NCBI RefSeq assembly: GCF_001672775.1
Contig: NZ_LZKJ01000199.1
Location: forward strand, 1 to 37,740
DNA: 37,740 nt
DNA from: Mycobacterium kyorinense
GTDB taxonomy: Bacteria; Actinomycetota; Actinomycetes; Mycobacteriales; Mycobacteriaceae
Direction of reading: 5' to 3'
Below the pieces are notes generated by a model. That model did not search any database. It was not told where the DNA came from and saw nothing but the letters and a program-made list of their open reading frames with translations. Made by a program: the position numbers and the translations under genes. This document shows, piece by piece, positions 1-7,535 of the stretch (position 1 is the stretch's first letter; each line of letters opens with the position of its first letter).

Positions 1-875
1 ACCACCGCCAACACCGGATGCCCCAACCGCACCGCATCCGAGAGCCGCTCCACCACCAACATCCCCCCACCCTCGGACCAGCCGACCCCGTCGGCGGCCC
101 CCGCGTAGGGCTTGCAGCGACCATCGGGCGACAGACCCCGGTGCCGGGAGAACTCGACGAACACGGTCGGTGTCGCGTTGACCGTCGCTCCCCCGGCCAG
201 CGCCAGGTCGCATTCCCCCGAGCGCAGCGACTGCACTGCCATGTGCAACGCGACCAACGACGACGAGCACGCGGTATCCACCGACACCGCGGGCCCTTCC
301 AGGCCCAGCACATAGGCGACCCGTCCGGTGGCGACACTCGATGTCATGCCGGTGAGCCGGTAGCCCTCGATCTCTTCGGCGAGCATGCCGTAGCCCTGCA
401 CGATGATCCCGGCGAACACCCCGGTGGCGCTGCCCCGCAGCCCAGTGGGGTCAATCCCGGCCCGCTCCAACGCCTCCCACGACAACTCCAGCAGCATTCG
501 ATGCTGGGGGTCGGTGGCCAGGGCCTCAGTGGGCGACACTCCGAAGAAGCCGGCGTCGAAACCGGCGACGTCGTCGACGAATCCGCCGGCTCGCGCGTAG
601 GACTTGTGTGGCGCATCGGGATCGGGATCGAACAGCCCGGCCAGATCCCAGCCGCGGTCGGTGGGAAATTCGGACATCACGTCGCGGCCGTCGGCCACCA
701 TGTCCCACAGCCCCTCGGGGGAATCCACTCCGCCGGGAAAGCGGCAGGACATCCCGACGATCGCGATCGGTTCGCCGGACCGTTCCAGCAGTGCGCGGTT
801 CTTGCGCTTCAGCCGCTCCACCTGGACCAGCGCTTTGCGCAGCGCCTCGGTCGCATGCTGGAGTTGGTCAGCCAT
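1..875 (-). CDS. pks12: Type I polyketide synthase, N-terminal part (Pks12-like, runs off left edge)
   Basis: Only the first ~291 residues lie in the window. A charged N-terminal docking-type helix (about residues 1-33) leads into a beta-ketoacyl synthase domain that opens with EPIAIVGMSCRFPGG and carries the active-site cysteine in DTACSSSLVAL at about residue 203. ATG at 875 is preceded by AGAGG (884-888) at 8-nt spacing. Sequence and position next to rbpA match M. tuberculosis Pks12 (Rv2048c). That enzyme is a very large two-module synthase which builds the mycoketide chain of mannosyl phosphomycoketides, using Ppm1-related lipid phosphate chemistry nearby. The domains after KS cannot be seen, so the call as Pks12 rather than another mycobacterial PKS rests on the N-terminus and synteny. 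Confidence 0.9.
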   Translation of the reverse strand, partial: MADQLQHATEALRKALVQVERLKRKNRALLERSGEPIAIVGMSCRFPGGVDSPEGLWDMVADGRDVMSEFPTDRGWDLAGLFDPDPDAPHKSYARAGGFVDDVAGFDAGFFGVSPTEALATDPQHRMLLELSWEALERAGIDPTGLRGSATGVFAGIIVQGYGMLAEEIEGYRLTGMTSSVATGRVAYVLGLEGPAVSVDTACSSSLVALHMAVQSLRSGECDLALAGGATVNATPTVFVEFSRHRGLSPDGRCKPYAGAADGVGWSEGGGMLVVERLSDAVRLGHPVLAV

Positions 876-931
876 ATTGTTTACCTCTCGCTTAACGCCG
901 GTCGCCGCCGAACGCGGGACGCGACCTCTGA

Positions 932-950
932 CGTGACGAGCCACGTCACG
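932..950. promoter_or_regulatory. Short inverted repeat upstream of pks12
   Basis: CGTGACG and CGTCACG are 7-bp inverted arms (932-938, 944-950) around a 5-nt centre, 57 nt upstream of the pks12 start. A dyad of this size could be an operator, but no regulator is implied by the sequence. Confidence 0.25.
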
Positions 951-1046
951 ACAGTTCCGCGGGCTCGGTCCTCCCCTATTCCGGCCTAGCCCAGCGATCC
1001 ATGGCGCGACTGTACCTGTTCTCCGGTTAGTCTCGGACTATCGCGG

Positions 1047-1385
1047 TCAGCGCCACCCGTCGGCTGCCCTGGCCGCTCGCATCAGCGTGTCGCAGAGCTC
1101 ACGCAGCTCGGTGGCGCCGGCTCCTTCGTCGAGCGCTGTTGCGACGTCTTCGGCTGCGCATCGCACCTGGTAGACACGGTCGGACAGATCGGCAGCCTCG
1201 TCCGCGGACAACACCACGGAGTCGGGCGGCAGCGCCGAGCCGGGCCCGCCATTCATCGAGGCCCGCTGCTCGTAGGCGCGCTGCCGACAGGACTGCCGGC
1301 AGTACTGCCTGCGACGCCCCATCCCGGTGTCGGTGACGTCGCGACCGCACCAGCGGCACGGTTGCGGTCGCGTGCGACGGGTCAC
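1047..1385 (-). CDS. Small conserved hypothetical protein with zinc-ribbon-like cysteines (Rv2049c position)
   Basis: A 112-residue protein of unknown function. The N-terminal third is very basic and has a CxxC pair (CRWC, residues 10-13) followed by CRQSC about 15 residues later, which would suit one bound zinc ion. The C-terminal half is an acidic predicted helix. The pattern YCRQSCRQRAYEQR resembles small actinobacterial zinc-finger-like proteins. The start is GTG at 1385 with no Shine-Dalgarno, but TAAAGT lies 7 nt upstream, which suits a leaderless mRNA. It sits between pks12 and rbpA, divergent from rbpA, where H37Rv has Rv2049c. Confidence 0.75.
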   Translation of the reverse strand: MTRRTRPQPCRWCGRDVTDTGMGRRRQYCRQSCRQRAYEQRASMNGGPGSALPPDSVVLSADEAADLSDRVYQVRCAAEDVATALDEGAGATELRELCDTLMRAARAADGWR

Positions 1386-1392
1386 GCGCCCG

Positions 1393-1398
1393 ACTTTA
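1393..1398 (-). promoter_or_regulatory. -10 element for a leaderless transcript of the Rv2049c-like gene
   Basis: TAAAGT (TANNNT) ends 7 nt before the GTG start at 1385, so the predicted transcription start is the start codon itself. No ribosome-binding site lies upstream. Confidence 0.5.
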
Positions 1399-1475
1399 GC
1401 CCGGCCTGCGGCGGCCTCCCGGTATCATGGAAGGTCGCGTCGCATTCGCCCGTCGATGAGGGGCAAGCGCACCTG

Positions 1476-1501
1476 GGAACTACATAGTCCGTCGTAGCGT
1501 T
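1476..1501 (+). promoter_or_regulatory. ECF-sigma (SigE/SigH-type) promoter for rbpA
   Basis: GGAAC at 1476-1480 and CGTT at 1498-1501, separated by 17 nt (18 nt to GTT), match the -35/-10 pattern of mycobacterial SigE/SigH promoters. It lies 46 nt upstream of the rbpA start. Stress control of rbpA is known in actinomycetes; the assignment here is by motif only. Confidence 0.5.
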
Positions 1502-1546
1502 CTCAGCCCGAAGAGATTTAGCGCAGAGATTTAAGGAGTGGGGTCC

Positions 1547-1885
1547 ATGGCTGATCGTGTCCTGAGGGGTAGTCGCCTCGGAGCCGTGAGCTACGAGACC
1601 GACCGCAACCACGACCTGGCGCCGCGGCGGGTTGCGCGGTACCGCACCGAAAACGGTGAAGAGTTCGACGTCCCGTTCGCCGACGACGCGGAGATTCCCG
1701 GCACCTGGCTGTGCCGCAACGGTATGGAAGGCACCCTGATCGAGGGTGATCTACCCGAGCCCAAGAAGGTCAAGCCGCCTCGTACCCACTGGGACATGCT
1801 GCTGGAGCGTCGGTCGGTGGAGGAACTCGAGGAATTGCTCAAGGAGCGCCTCGACTTGATCAAAACGCGCCGTCGCGGCAGCTGA
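1547..1885 (+). CDS. rbpA: RNA polymerase-binding protein RbpA
   Basis: RbpA binds RNA polymerase and the group I/II sigma factors SigA and SigB. It stabilises open-promoter complexes and affects rifampicin tolerance. This 112-residue protein matches the family almost end to end. It starts MADRVLRGSRLGAVSYETDR, has the RbpA core with a single CRNG cysteine, then the basic linker (EPKKVKPPRTHWDM) and the C-terminal sigma-interaction helix rich in Glu and Leu. An in-frame ATG lies 9 nt upstream at 1538, but ATG 1547 is preferred because GGAG (1535-1538) sits 8 nt before it and the product then matches the family length (111 in H37Rv). It is convergent with ppm1. Confidence 0.97.
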   Translation: MADRVLRGSRLGAVSYETDRNHDLAPRRVARYRTENGEEFDVPFADDAEIPGTWLCRNGMEGTLIEGDLPEPKKVKPPRTHWDMLLERRSVEELEELLKERLDLIKTRRRGS

Positions 1886-1908
1886 TCGCCCGCTGCGCGC
1901 CGGGGCGA
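1886..1908. terminator. Hairpin between convergent rbpA and ppm1
   Basis: TCGCCC (1886-1891) and GGGCGA (1903-1908) form a 6-bp GC stem immediately after the rbpA stop codon, in the 41-bp gap before the ppm1 stop. There is no U-tract, so it would be a tail-less hairpin at best. Confidence 0.35.
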
Positions 1909-1926
1909 AGGTGCGCAGATCCGGAA

Positions 1927-2700
1927 TCAGTGCGGCGTGTCGACCGGGGACACGCCCGCTCGCGGTCGGTGGAGGCGGCCGCTGATCCCCCACTGGGCAA
2001 CCTTGACCAGTGCTTCGCGGATGTTGGAGCCGCTCATCTTCGACACGCCCAGTTCCCGCTCGGTGAAGGTGATGGGCACTTCGACGACCGAGAAGCCGTT
2101 GCGCACCGTGCGCCACGTCAGATCGATCTGGAAGCAATAGCCCTTGGAGTCGACGGCGTTCAAGTCGATTTTCTCCAGCACCTCGCGCCGGTAGGCGCGG
2201 TAGCCGGCGGTGATGTCGTGAACACCGATCCCGAGCAGCAGCCGCGAGTAGGTGTTGGCCACCTTGGACAGCACGATGCGCCGCCACGGCCAGTTGCGCA
2301 CGGTTCCACCGTCGACGTAGCGCGAACCGATGGCCAGATCAGCACCGGCGTCCACGGCCTCCAGCAGCCGGTGCAGCTGCTCGGGGGCGTGGCTACCGTC
2401 GGCGTCCATCTCGACCAACGTCGAGTACCCGCGGGTCAGGCCCCAGGCGAACCCTGCCAGGTAGGCGGCGCCCAGGCCGTCCTTGGTGGTGCGGTGCATC
2501 ACGTGGATCCGCTCGGAATCGGCTGAGGCCAGCTCGTCGGCGAGCTCTCCGGTCCCGTCGGGGCTGCTGTCGTCAACGACGAGGACGTGGACGTCGGGGC
2601 GTGCTCGGTGCAGTCGCTGCAGGATGAGCGGAAGGTTCTCGCGTTCGTTGAACGTCGGAATGATCACCACGGTGTGCTGGGTGGGACGGTCGCCCGTCAT
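1927..2700 (-). CDS. ppm1: Polyprenol-phosphate mannosyltransferase Ppm1 (stand-alone)
   Basis: Transfers mannose from GDP-mannose to polyprenol phosphate, giving the lipid donor for lipomannan/LAM elongation and protein O-mannosylation. It is a 257-residue GT2 glycosyltransferase (DPM1 family). The nucleotide-binding strand is VVIIPTFNERENL, followed by VDDSSPDGTG (Asp43-44), the metal-binding EMDADGSH (Asp99/Asp101) and IGSRYVDGG. There are no membrane segments. ATG 2700 is chosen because GAGGAG lies 4-5 nt before it. An in-frame ATG at 2724 forms an ATGA overlap with the lnt stop but has no ribosome-binding site. In H37Rv the domain is fused to Lnt in one polypeptide; here the two are separate overlapping or adjacent genes. 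The last ~11 codons come from a dispersed repeat (1934-1965). Confidence 0.93.
   Translation of the reverse strand: MTGDRPTQHTVVIIPTFNERENLPLILQRLHRARPDVHVLVVDDSSPDGTGELADELASADSERIHVMHRTTKDGLGAAYLAGFAWGLTRGYSTLVEMDADGSHAPEQLHRLLEAVDAGADLAIGSRYVDGGTVRNWPWRRIVLSKVANTYSRLLLGIGVHDITAGYRAYRREVLEKIDLNAVDSKGYCFQIDLTWRTVRNGFSVVEVPITFTERELGVSKMSGSNIREALVKVAQWGISGRLHRPRAGVSPVDTPH
1934..1965. repeat. Half copy of a palindromic repeat inside the 3' end of ppm1
   Basis: 32 bp that match 7987-8018 at 30 of 32 positions. In the minus strand it encodes the Ppm1 tail RAGVSPVDTP. The other arm of the palindrome seen at 7954-8019 is missing here. Confidence 0.75.
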
Positions 2701-2720
2701 ATGGCTCCTCTGTCTGGCCC

Positions 2721-4682
2721 TCATCGGGCTGAATGTCGGCCGCCCTGGTCGAGCGGATCCTCGTCGCGGTGGTCGGACGGACTATCGCCGGTGTCTTCCG
2801 CAAACACGTCCGACTTCGCCGGCCGGGATCGGCGACGACTCGGACGCGGGAACCATCCATTCTGCAATATTGCGCCGAGAACCGCCCCGACGGCTGCCAG
2901 CACCAGGATCCACTGGACGATCGGCTCCCAGCGGGTGGCCGGGGTCAGCGCCGTCTTGAGGCGCACCTGGGTGTCGAGGTAGGCGGGCTCGAAAAAGCCG
3001 GTACGGGCCAGCTCGCGGCCGTCGGGAGCGATAACGGCGCTGATCCCGACGGTGCCGGCGACGACGACGTATCGGTCGTGTTCCACGGCGCGCACCTTGT
3101 CGAAGGCCAGCTGCTGCTCGCTCATGGCCTGGTTGAAGGTGGCGTTGTTGCTGGGGATCGCCAACACCTGCGCGCCGTTACGTACCGATTCACGCGTGGC
3201 GCGGTCGAAGATCACTTCCCAGCAGGTGGCCACCCCGATCGGAATCCCGGCGGCATGCACGACTCCGGTGCTGCGGCCAGCCACCATGTGGCCAGCCCAG
3301 GCGGCGTATCCCGACAGGTGCCCGAACAGCCACGGCCAGGGCAGGTACTCCCCGAAGGGCTGGACGATCTGCTTGTCGTGGCGGTCGGCGGGCCCAGTGG
3401 TGGGATCCCACACGATCACGGTGTTGGTGTAGGACGAGTCACCCGGCGGCCGGTTCGGGAGATCGAGCACGGTGCCGACCAGGATCGGCGCCCCGATGGC
3501 CTCCACCGCCACCGTGATCTGCTGGGCCGCGTCGGGATTGGCCAACGGATCGATGTCCGACGCGTTCTCAGGCCAGATGACGAACTGTGGTTGCGGCGCG
3601 CGACCTGCCTGCACGTCGTCGGCCAGCAACAGGGTCTCCCGGACGTGGTTGTCGAGTACCGCTCGGCGTTGCGCGTTGAAGTCGAGCCCGAGCCGGGGCA
3701 CATTGCCCTGCACCGCCGCGACCGTCACCGCGGGCTCGTTGCCCGCCCCGGTTCCGGAGTGCCGGACCTGCGGCCAGATGACCACGGTGGCGAAGAACGC
3801 TAGGCAGATGCAGACCGCCGGCAACACCACCGCGGGCGGCCGCTCGGTGGCCTCGGGATTCCGGCTGGCCTCCCGGGTGCTCTGCCACCAGACCGCGATT
3901 TCCAGGACGAGGGCGGTCAGGCTGCAACCGATCAGCACGATTGCCAGCGACAGCAGCGGCGGGCCGCCGAGCCGAACCAACGGCAGGAACGGGCCCTCGG
4001 TCTGGCCGAAGGCGACCACCCCGAAGGGAAATCCGCCGAACGGGACGGTCGATTTCAGCCACTCCTGCGCCGCCCACACCGTCGCGAACCAGATCGGCCA
4101 CCCGGGCAGGGTGCGTACCACGACGGCCAGCAGACCGAAGATGCCCGGAAACAGGGCCGACACCGTCGCCAGCGCTATCCATGGCGTCACGCCGACAAGG
4201 GTGCTGATCCAGGGCAGCAGCGGCAGGTAGAACGTCAGCCCGAACAGGAAGCCGTACCCGAAGCCGCCCGCCGGTGTGGTCGCGGGCCGGGTCAGTACCC
4301 AGGCCAGCACCGCAAATGCGACGACCGCGGCCCACCACCAGTTGATCGGCGGAAAGCTGGCATAGAGCAGCAAAGCCGCGGCGACCGTGGCGGCCAACCG
4401 GGTGAGCCGGGGCTTGAGCGCACGGCCGACCCCGGGCAGCCGGGCCAGCAGCGCCGAACTCGCGCCGGCCAGTCGTGTGCGGGCCGCGATGCTCGCCTGC
4501 GTGAGGCGTTGCTGCACTACCGCGTTGAACCGCGCGGCGCGGTTCGACGGGTCGGAATCGTCGTCGGGCGATGCTTCAGGCTCATCGGATTGGTCGAAAT
4601 CGTCGGGGGCCTGGGTGTAGTCGTCACCGATCGCCGGGATGATTTCGGTGGTTTCGTGGCGGCGCCGCTTGCCCCTAGCCAT
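2721..4682 (-). CDS. lnt: Apolipoprotein N-acyltransferase Lnt (Ppm2 domain equivalent)
   Basis: N-acylates the lipidated cysteine of apolipoproteins in the plasma membrane. The 653-residue protein has a ~90-residue cytosolic N-terminal extension (acidic, residues 10-50, then basic). A bundle of hydrophobic segments follows at about residues 95-310, then a nitrilase-fold domain at about 318-600. The catalytic triad is visible: Glu372 in WPENAS, Lys437 in HDKQI followed by PFGEYLPW, and Cys487 in TCWEVIFD. A final hydrophobic segment (about 592-615) and a charged tail follow. The start ATG 4682 overlaps the upstream amidohydrolase by 8 nt, and its stop overlaps an in-frame ppm1 ATG by 4 nt, so it is translated within an operon. 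In H37Rv this is the N-terminal domain of the Lnt-Ppm1 fusion; here it stands alone. Confidence 0.94.
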   Translation of the reverse strand: MARGKRRRHETTEIIPAIGDDYTQAPDDFDQSDEPEASPDDDSDPSNRAARFNAVVQQRLTQASIAARTRLAGASSALLARLPGVGRALKPRLTRLAATVAAALLLYASFPPINWWWAAVVAFAVLAWVLTRPATTPAGGFGYGFLFGLTFYLPLLPWISTLVGVTPWIALATVSALFPGIFGLLAVVVRTLPGWPIWFATVWAAQEWLKSTVPFGGFPFGVVAFGQTEGPFLPLVRLGGPPLLSLAIVLIGCSLTALVLEIAVWWQSTREASRNPEATERPPAVVLPAVCICLAFFATVVIWPQVRHSGTGAGNEPAVTVAAVQGNVPRLGLDFNAQRRAVLDNHVRETLLLADDVQAGRAPQPQFVIWPENASDIDPLANPDAAQQITVAVEAIGAPILVGTVLDLPNRPPGDSSYTNTVIVWDPTTGPADRHDKQIVQPFGEYLPWPWLFGHLSGYAAWAGHMVAGRSTGVVHAAGIPIGVATCWEVIFDRATRESVRNGAQVLAIPSNNATFNQAMSEQQLAFDKVRAVEHDRYVVVAGTVGISAVIAPDGRELARTGFFEPAYLDTQVRLKTALTPATRWEPIVQWILVLAAVGAVLGAILQNGWFPRPSRRRSRPAKSDVFAEDTGDSPSDHRDEDPLDQGGRHSAR

Positions 4683-6267
4683 AGATGACCGCGCCCCGGT
4701 GCACGGTTTGCCGGCAGCGCGGCAACGCCTCGGTGTGGCTCAGCCGCGGCAAGGCGGCCACCCGGGACCGCGGATCGGTGGACCACCGCTGGACGGCGTT
4801 GGATGGTGCGCTGACCTCGAGTTCGCCGGCATCCCAGACGGCGTAGGAGGCCGGCGCGCCCGGTGTCATGGTCCCGGTCAGCCCGTCGCGCACTCCGGCG
4901 GCTCGCCAGCCGCCGCGGGTGGCGGCGGCGAACGCGGCGCGGACGGACACCGCGCTGTCCGGGTTGTGGTGCTGAGCGGCCGCGCGCACGCTTGCCCACG
5001 GATCGAGGCCCGTCACCGGTGCGTCGGATCCAAACGCCAGGGGCACGCCTTGGGATGCTAACAGCGCGAACGGGTTGAGCTGCCGTGCTCGCTCGACACC
5101 GAGTCGCCGAGCGTACATGTTCTGGTCGCCGCCCCACAGCGCGTCGAAGTTGGGCTGCATGCTCGCGATCACGCCCCAGGCGCCGAGTTTGGCCGCCTGC
5201 TCGGCGGTCACCATCTCCAGATGTTCCAGCCGGTGCCCGCATCGTGCGACGGCGACGACCCCGAGCTCGTCGACAGCCTGCTCGAACGCGTCAACTGCCG
5301 CTGTCACGGCAGCGTCGCCGATGACATGAAAACCCGCCGTCACCCCTGCCTGGGTGCAGGCCCGGACGTGCGCGGCGACGGCGTCGGGCTCGAGGTGGCA
5401 GTCGCCGATGCAGTGCGGGGCGTCGGTATAGGGCCGGTGCAGCCAGGCGGTGTGCGAGCCCAGCGAGCCGTCGACGAACAAATCGCCGGCCAGGCCGTGG
5501 GCGCCGGTCTCGGCCAGCAGTTCGCGGGCCCGCGCGGCACTGGTTACCGCTTCGCCCCAGTAGCCGATCACATCGACACCGTGCTCGGTGGCGCGCAGCT
5601 CCTGCCAGTCGGTCAGGCCGCCGATGCCGGGACCGGCGCATTCGTGCACCGCGACGATGCCGGCCCGGGCGGCGGCATCCAGGGCCGCCGCCCGGGCCTC
5701 CGCTAGCTGGGTGCCGGTCAGCTGGTCGCGGGCTACGGCGCGGGCCAGGCTGTGAGCGTCCCCCGACAGCGGCAGCTGGTCGGCGAAACCGGCGGCCGTT
5801 GGCAGATCGGGGATTTGGCGGCGCAGGGCGGACGAGGCCAGCGCCGAGTGGACGTCGACGCGGGCCAGGTAGGCGGGCCGCTCGCCGAGCAGGTCATCGA
5901 GGTCGGCCGTGGTCGGCGGGGTGTTATCGGGCCAGGTGGATTCGTCCCAGCCGTCGCCCCACACGATTTGTTCGGGGTGGGCAGCGGCATGGTCGGCGAT
6001 GAGCTGCAGGCAATGCTGGCGGGAGGTGGCCGCGCGCAGGTCCAGTCCGCTGAGCGTCAGTCCGGTGGCGGTGAGGTGGATGTGGCTGTCGACGAACGCC
6101 GGGGCGACGAAGGCGCCGTCGAGGTCGACGACGTCGGCATCGGCGAACTGGTCGCGGCCGACGTCGTCGCTGCCCAGCCAGGCGACGATGCCGTCGCGGA
6201 TGGCCATGGCGGTGGCATCGGGATGACTCGGGCTGTGGATGCGCCCGTTGAACAGCAGCGTCGTCAC
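4675..6267 (-). CDS. YtcJ-like metal-dependent amidohydrolase (Rv2052c position)
   Basis: A 530-residue member of the amidohydrolase 3 (YtcJ/LAF3-like) family. These are TIM-barrel metal hydrolases of mostly unknown substrate. The metal-site motifs are in order: His62-x-His64 in DSHIHLT, GFHVIGDAAV in mid-protein, HRLEHLEM, and the distal Asp in GSDAPVTGLDPW. The N-terminal beta-sandwich segment TLLFNGRIHSP is also typical. The start is GTG at 6267 with no Shine-Dalgarno; TAGGTT lies 6 nt before it. The stop overlaps the lnt start by 8 nt and fxsA ends 20 nt upstream, so it belongs to the fxsA-lnt-ppm1 operon. A substrate cannot be assigned; a link to envelope metabolism is inference from the neighbours only. 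Confidence 0.85.
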   Translation of the reverse strand: MTTLLFNGRIHSPSHPDATAMAIRDGIVAWLGSDDVGRDQFADADVVDLDGAFVAPAFVDSHIHLTATGLTLSGLDLRAATSRQHCLQLIADHAAAHPEQIVWGDGWDESTWPDNTPPTTADLDDLLGERPAYLARVDVHSALASSALRRQIPDLPTAAGFADQLPLSGDAHSLARAVARDQLTGTQLAEARAAALDAAARAGIVAVHECAGPGIGGLTDWQELRATEHGVDVIGYWGEAVTSAARARELLAETGAHGLAGDLFVDGSLGSHTAWLHRPYTDAPHCIGDCHLEPDAVAAHVRACTQAGVTAGFHVIGDAAVTAAVDAFEQAVDELGVVAVARCGHRLEHLEMVTAEQAAKLGAWGVIASMQPNFDALWGGDQNMYARRLGVERARQLNPFALLASQGVPLAFGSDAPVTGLDPWASVRAAAQHHNPDSAVSVRAAFAAATRGGWRAAGVRDGLTGTMTPGAPASYAVWDAGELEVSAPSNAVQRWSTDPRSRVAALPRLSHTEALPRCRQTVHRGAVIYG

Positions 6268-6273
6268 ACCGCC

Positions 6274-6279
6274 AACCTA
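6274..6279 (-). promoter_or_regulatory. -10 element for a leaderless amidohydrolase transcript
   Basis: TAGGTT (TANNNT) ends 6 nt before the GTG start at 6267. It would add an internal promoter to the operon, just below the fxsA stop. Confidence 0.4.
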
Positions 6280-6287
6280 TGGGGCGG

Positions 6288-6755
6288 TCAGTCGTGGCGG
6301 GACGGGAAGGCGGGCGGCTGCACGTCGGTGACGTCGATGACCTCCCCGTCGATGACGTCGTCGCGGGGACTTCGCGTCACGCGGTCGCCGCCGAGCGTGG
6401 TGACGGTGATCAGCGGCTGGCCGATGCGGCGGGCCGCCATCGCGGTCAGGAGCGGCCGAGCGGCGGCTCGCGTCGGCGGCAGCAGAAGCAGCACACCCGC
6501 CGCGGTGGTGACCAGGCCCGGGACCACAACGAGCATCGTGCCCAGGGCAATTAACGCGCTGTCGGTGACGGCTCCGCCCGGGGCGGTTCGCGCCCGGGTG
6601 AGCTGGCGCTTGAGTTGCCTACCGGCCAGCGCCGTGCCGATCACGAACGTGCCCAGCAGCACCAGCAGCGTCCAGCCGAGCCCGATCGTGGACGCCAGCG
6701 CCACCACCACCGCGAGCTCGACGACGACGTAGACGAAAAACAGTCGCGACACCAT
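6288..6755 (-). CDS. fxsA: FxsA-family membrane protein
   Basis: A 155-residue FxsA/YtzA-type membrane protein (H37Rv Rv2053c position). In E. coli FxsA affects phage T7 exclusion by F; its cellular role is otherwise unclear. Hydrophobic segments are seen at about residues 5-40 (FFVYVVVELAVVVALASTIG then LLVLLGTFVIGTALAG) and about 68-90 (ALIALGTMLVVVPGLVTTAAG). A basic loop RQLKRQLTR lies between them, followed by a long hydrophilic C-terminal tail. It is the first gene of the leftward operon with the amidohydrolase, lnt and ppm1. An ECF-type promoter ends almost at its ATG, and it is divergent from the dienelactone hydrolase 58 bp away. Confidence 0.9.
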   Translation of the reverse strand: MVSRLFFVYVVVELAVVVALASTIGLGWTLLVLLGTFVIGTALAGRQLKRQLTRARTAPGGAVTDSALIALGTMLVVVPGLVTTAAGVLLLLPPTRAAARPLLTAMAARRIGQPLITVTTLGGDRVTRSPRDDVIDGEVIDVTDVQPPAFPSRHD

Positions 6756-6763
6756 GTCATGCC

Positions 6764-6790
6764 AACGTTGCCGTCCGGCGCGGGAGTTCC
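6764..6790 (-). promoter_or_regulatory. ECF-sigma (SigE/SigH-type) promoter for the fxsA operon
   Basis: On the minus strand GGAAC (6790-6786) is followed after 18 nt by CGTT (6767-6764). The ATG of fxsA is 8 nt below, giving almost no leader. This is the same element type as the one before rbpA. Confidence 0.5.
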
Positions 6791-6813
6791 GTCGGCGTCG
6801 GCTGCGCGGTTAG

Positions 6814-7530
6814 ATGCTTGATGTGACGACCATCCAGATGGACACGCCTGCCGGCCCGATCGATGCGCTGCTGGACATTCCCGACGGGCAGGGCCCGTTC
6901 CCGGGTGTCGTGGTGGTTCACGATGCGATTGGCTACGGACCCGATAAGGAGTTGATCTCGGCGCACATCGCCGCCGCGGGATACGTCGCGCTGACGCCGA
7001 ATCTGTTCGCTCGCGGCGGCCGGGCGCGCTGCATCACCCGCGTGATGCGGGAACTGTTGACCAAGCGGGGCCGGTCGCTCGACGACGTCCTGGCCGCCCG
7101 TGACCATCTGCAGTCGTTGCCGCAATGTTCGGGCCGGGTTGGCATCGCCGGCTTCTGCATGGGCGGGCAGTTTGCATTGGTGATGTCGCCCAAGGGTTTT
7201 GGCGCCTCTGCACCGTTCTATGGCACGCCGCTGCCGCGCGATCTCAGCGAAACACTCGACGGGGCGTGTCCGATTGTGGCCAGCTTCGGTGCGCGCGATC
7301 CGCTGGGCGTCGGAGCACCCAAACGGCTGCAACGGGTGCTCGACCGTAATGCCGTCACCAACGACGTCAAGGTGTATCCGCGGGCCGGCCACAGCTTCGC
7401 CAACAAACTTCCCGCCCAGCCGTTGCTGCGCATCGCCGGATTCGGCTACAACGAGGCTGCCACTGAAGACGCCTGGGCCCGTGTCTTTGCATTCTTCGGC
7501 GAACACCTGCGAGCAGACGCGTCGGCGTAG
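6814..7530 (+). CDS. Dienelactone hydrolase family protein (Rv2054-like)
   Basis: A 238-residue alpha/beta hydrolase of the dienelactone hydrolase family, which cleave lactones or esters with a Cys-Asp-His triad. The triad is visible: Cys115 in the elbow GFCMGGQF, Asp162 in GARDPLG and His193 in RAGHSFAN. The early strand-loop GVVVVHDAIGY is also typical. The start at ATG 6814 lacks a clear Shine-Dalgarno; GTG 6823 and ATG 6838 are in-frame alternatives. The gene ends 5 bp before the convergent PPOX gene. Substrate unknown. Confidence 0.9.
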   Translation: MLDVTTIQMDTPAGPIDALLDIPDGQGPFPGVVVVHDAIGYGPDKELISAHIAAAGYVALTPNLFARGGRARCITRVMRELLTKRGRSLDDVLAARDHLQSLPQCSGRVGIAGFCMGGQFALVMSPKGFGASAPFYGTPLPRDLSETLDGACPIVASFGARDPLGVGAPKRLQRVLDRNAVTNDVKVYPRAGHSFANKLPAQPLLRIAGFGYNEAATEDAWARVFAFFGEHLRADASA

Positions 7531-7535
7531 CGGCG

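Noticed and set aside
18..989. Long plus-strand open frame opposite pks12
   Set aside because: It is a GC-rich antisense shadow; the minus strand encodes a clear beta-ketoacyl synthase.
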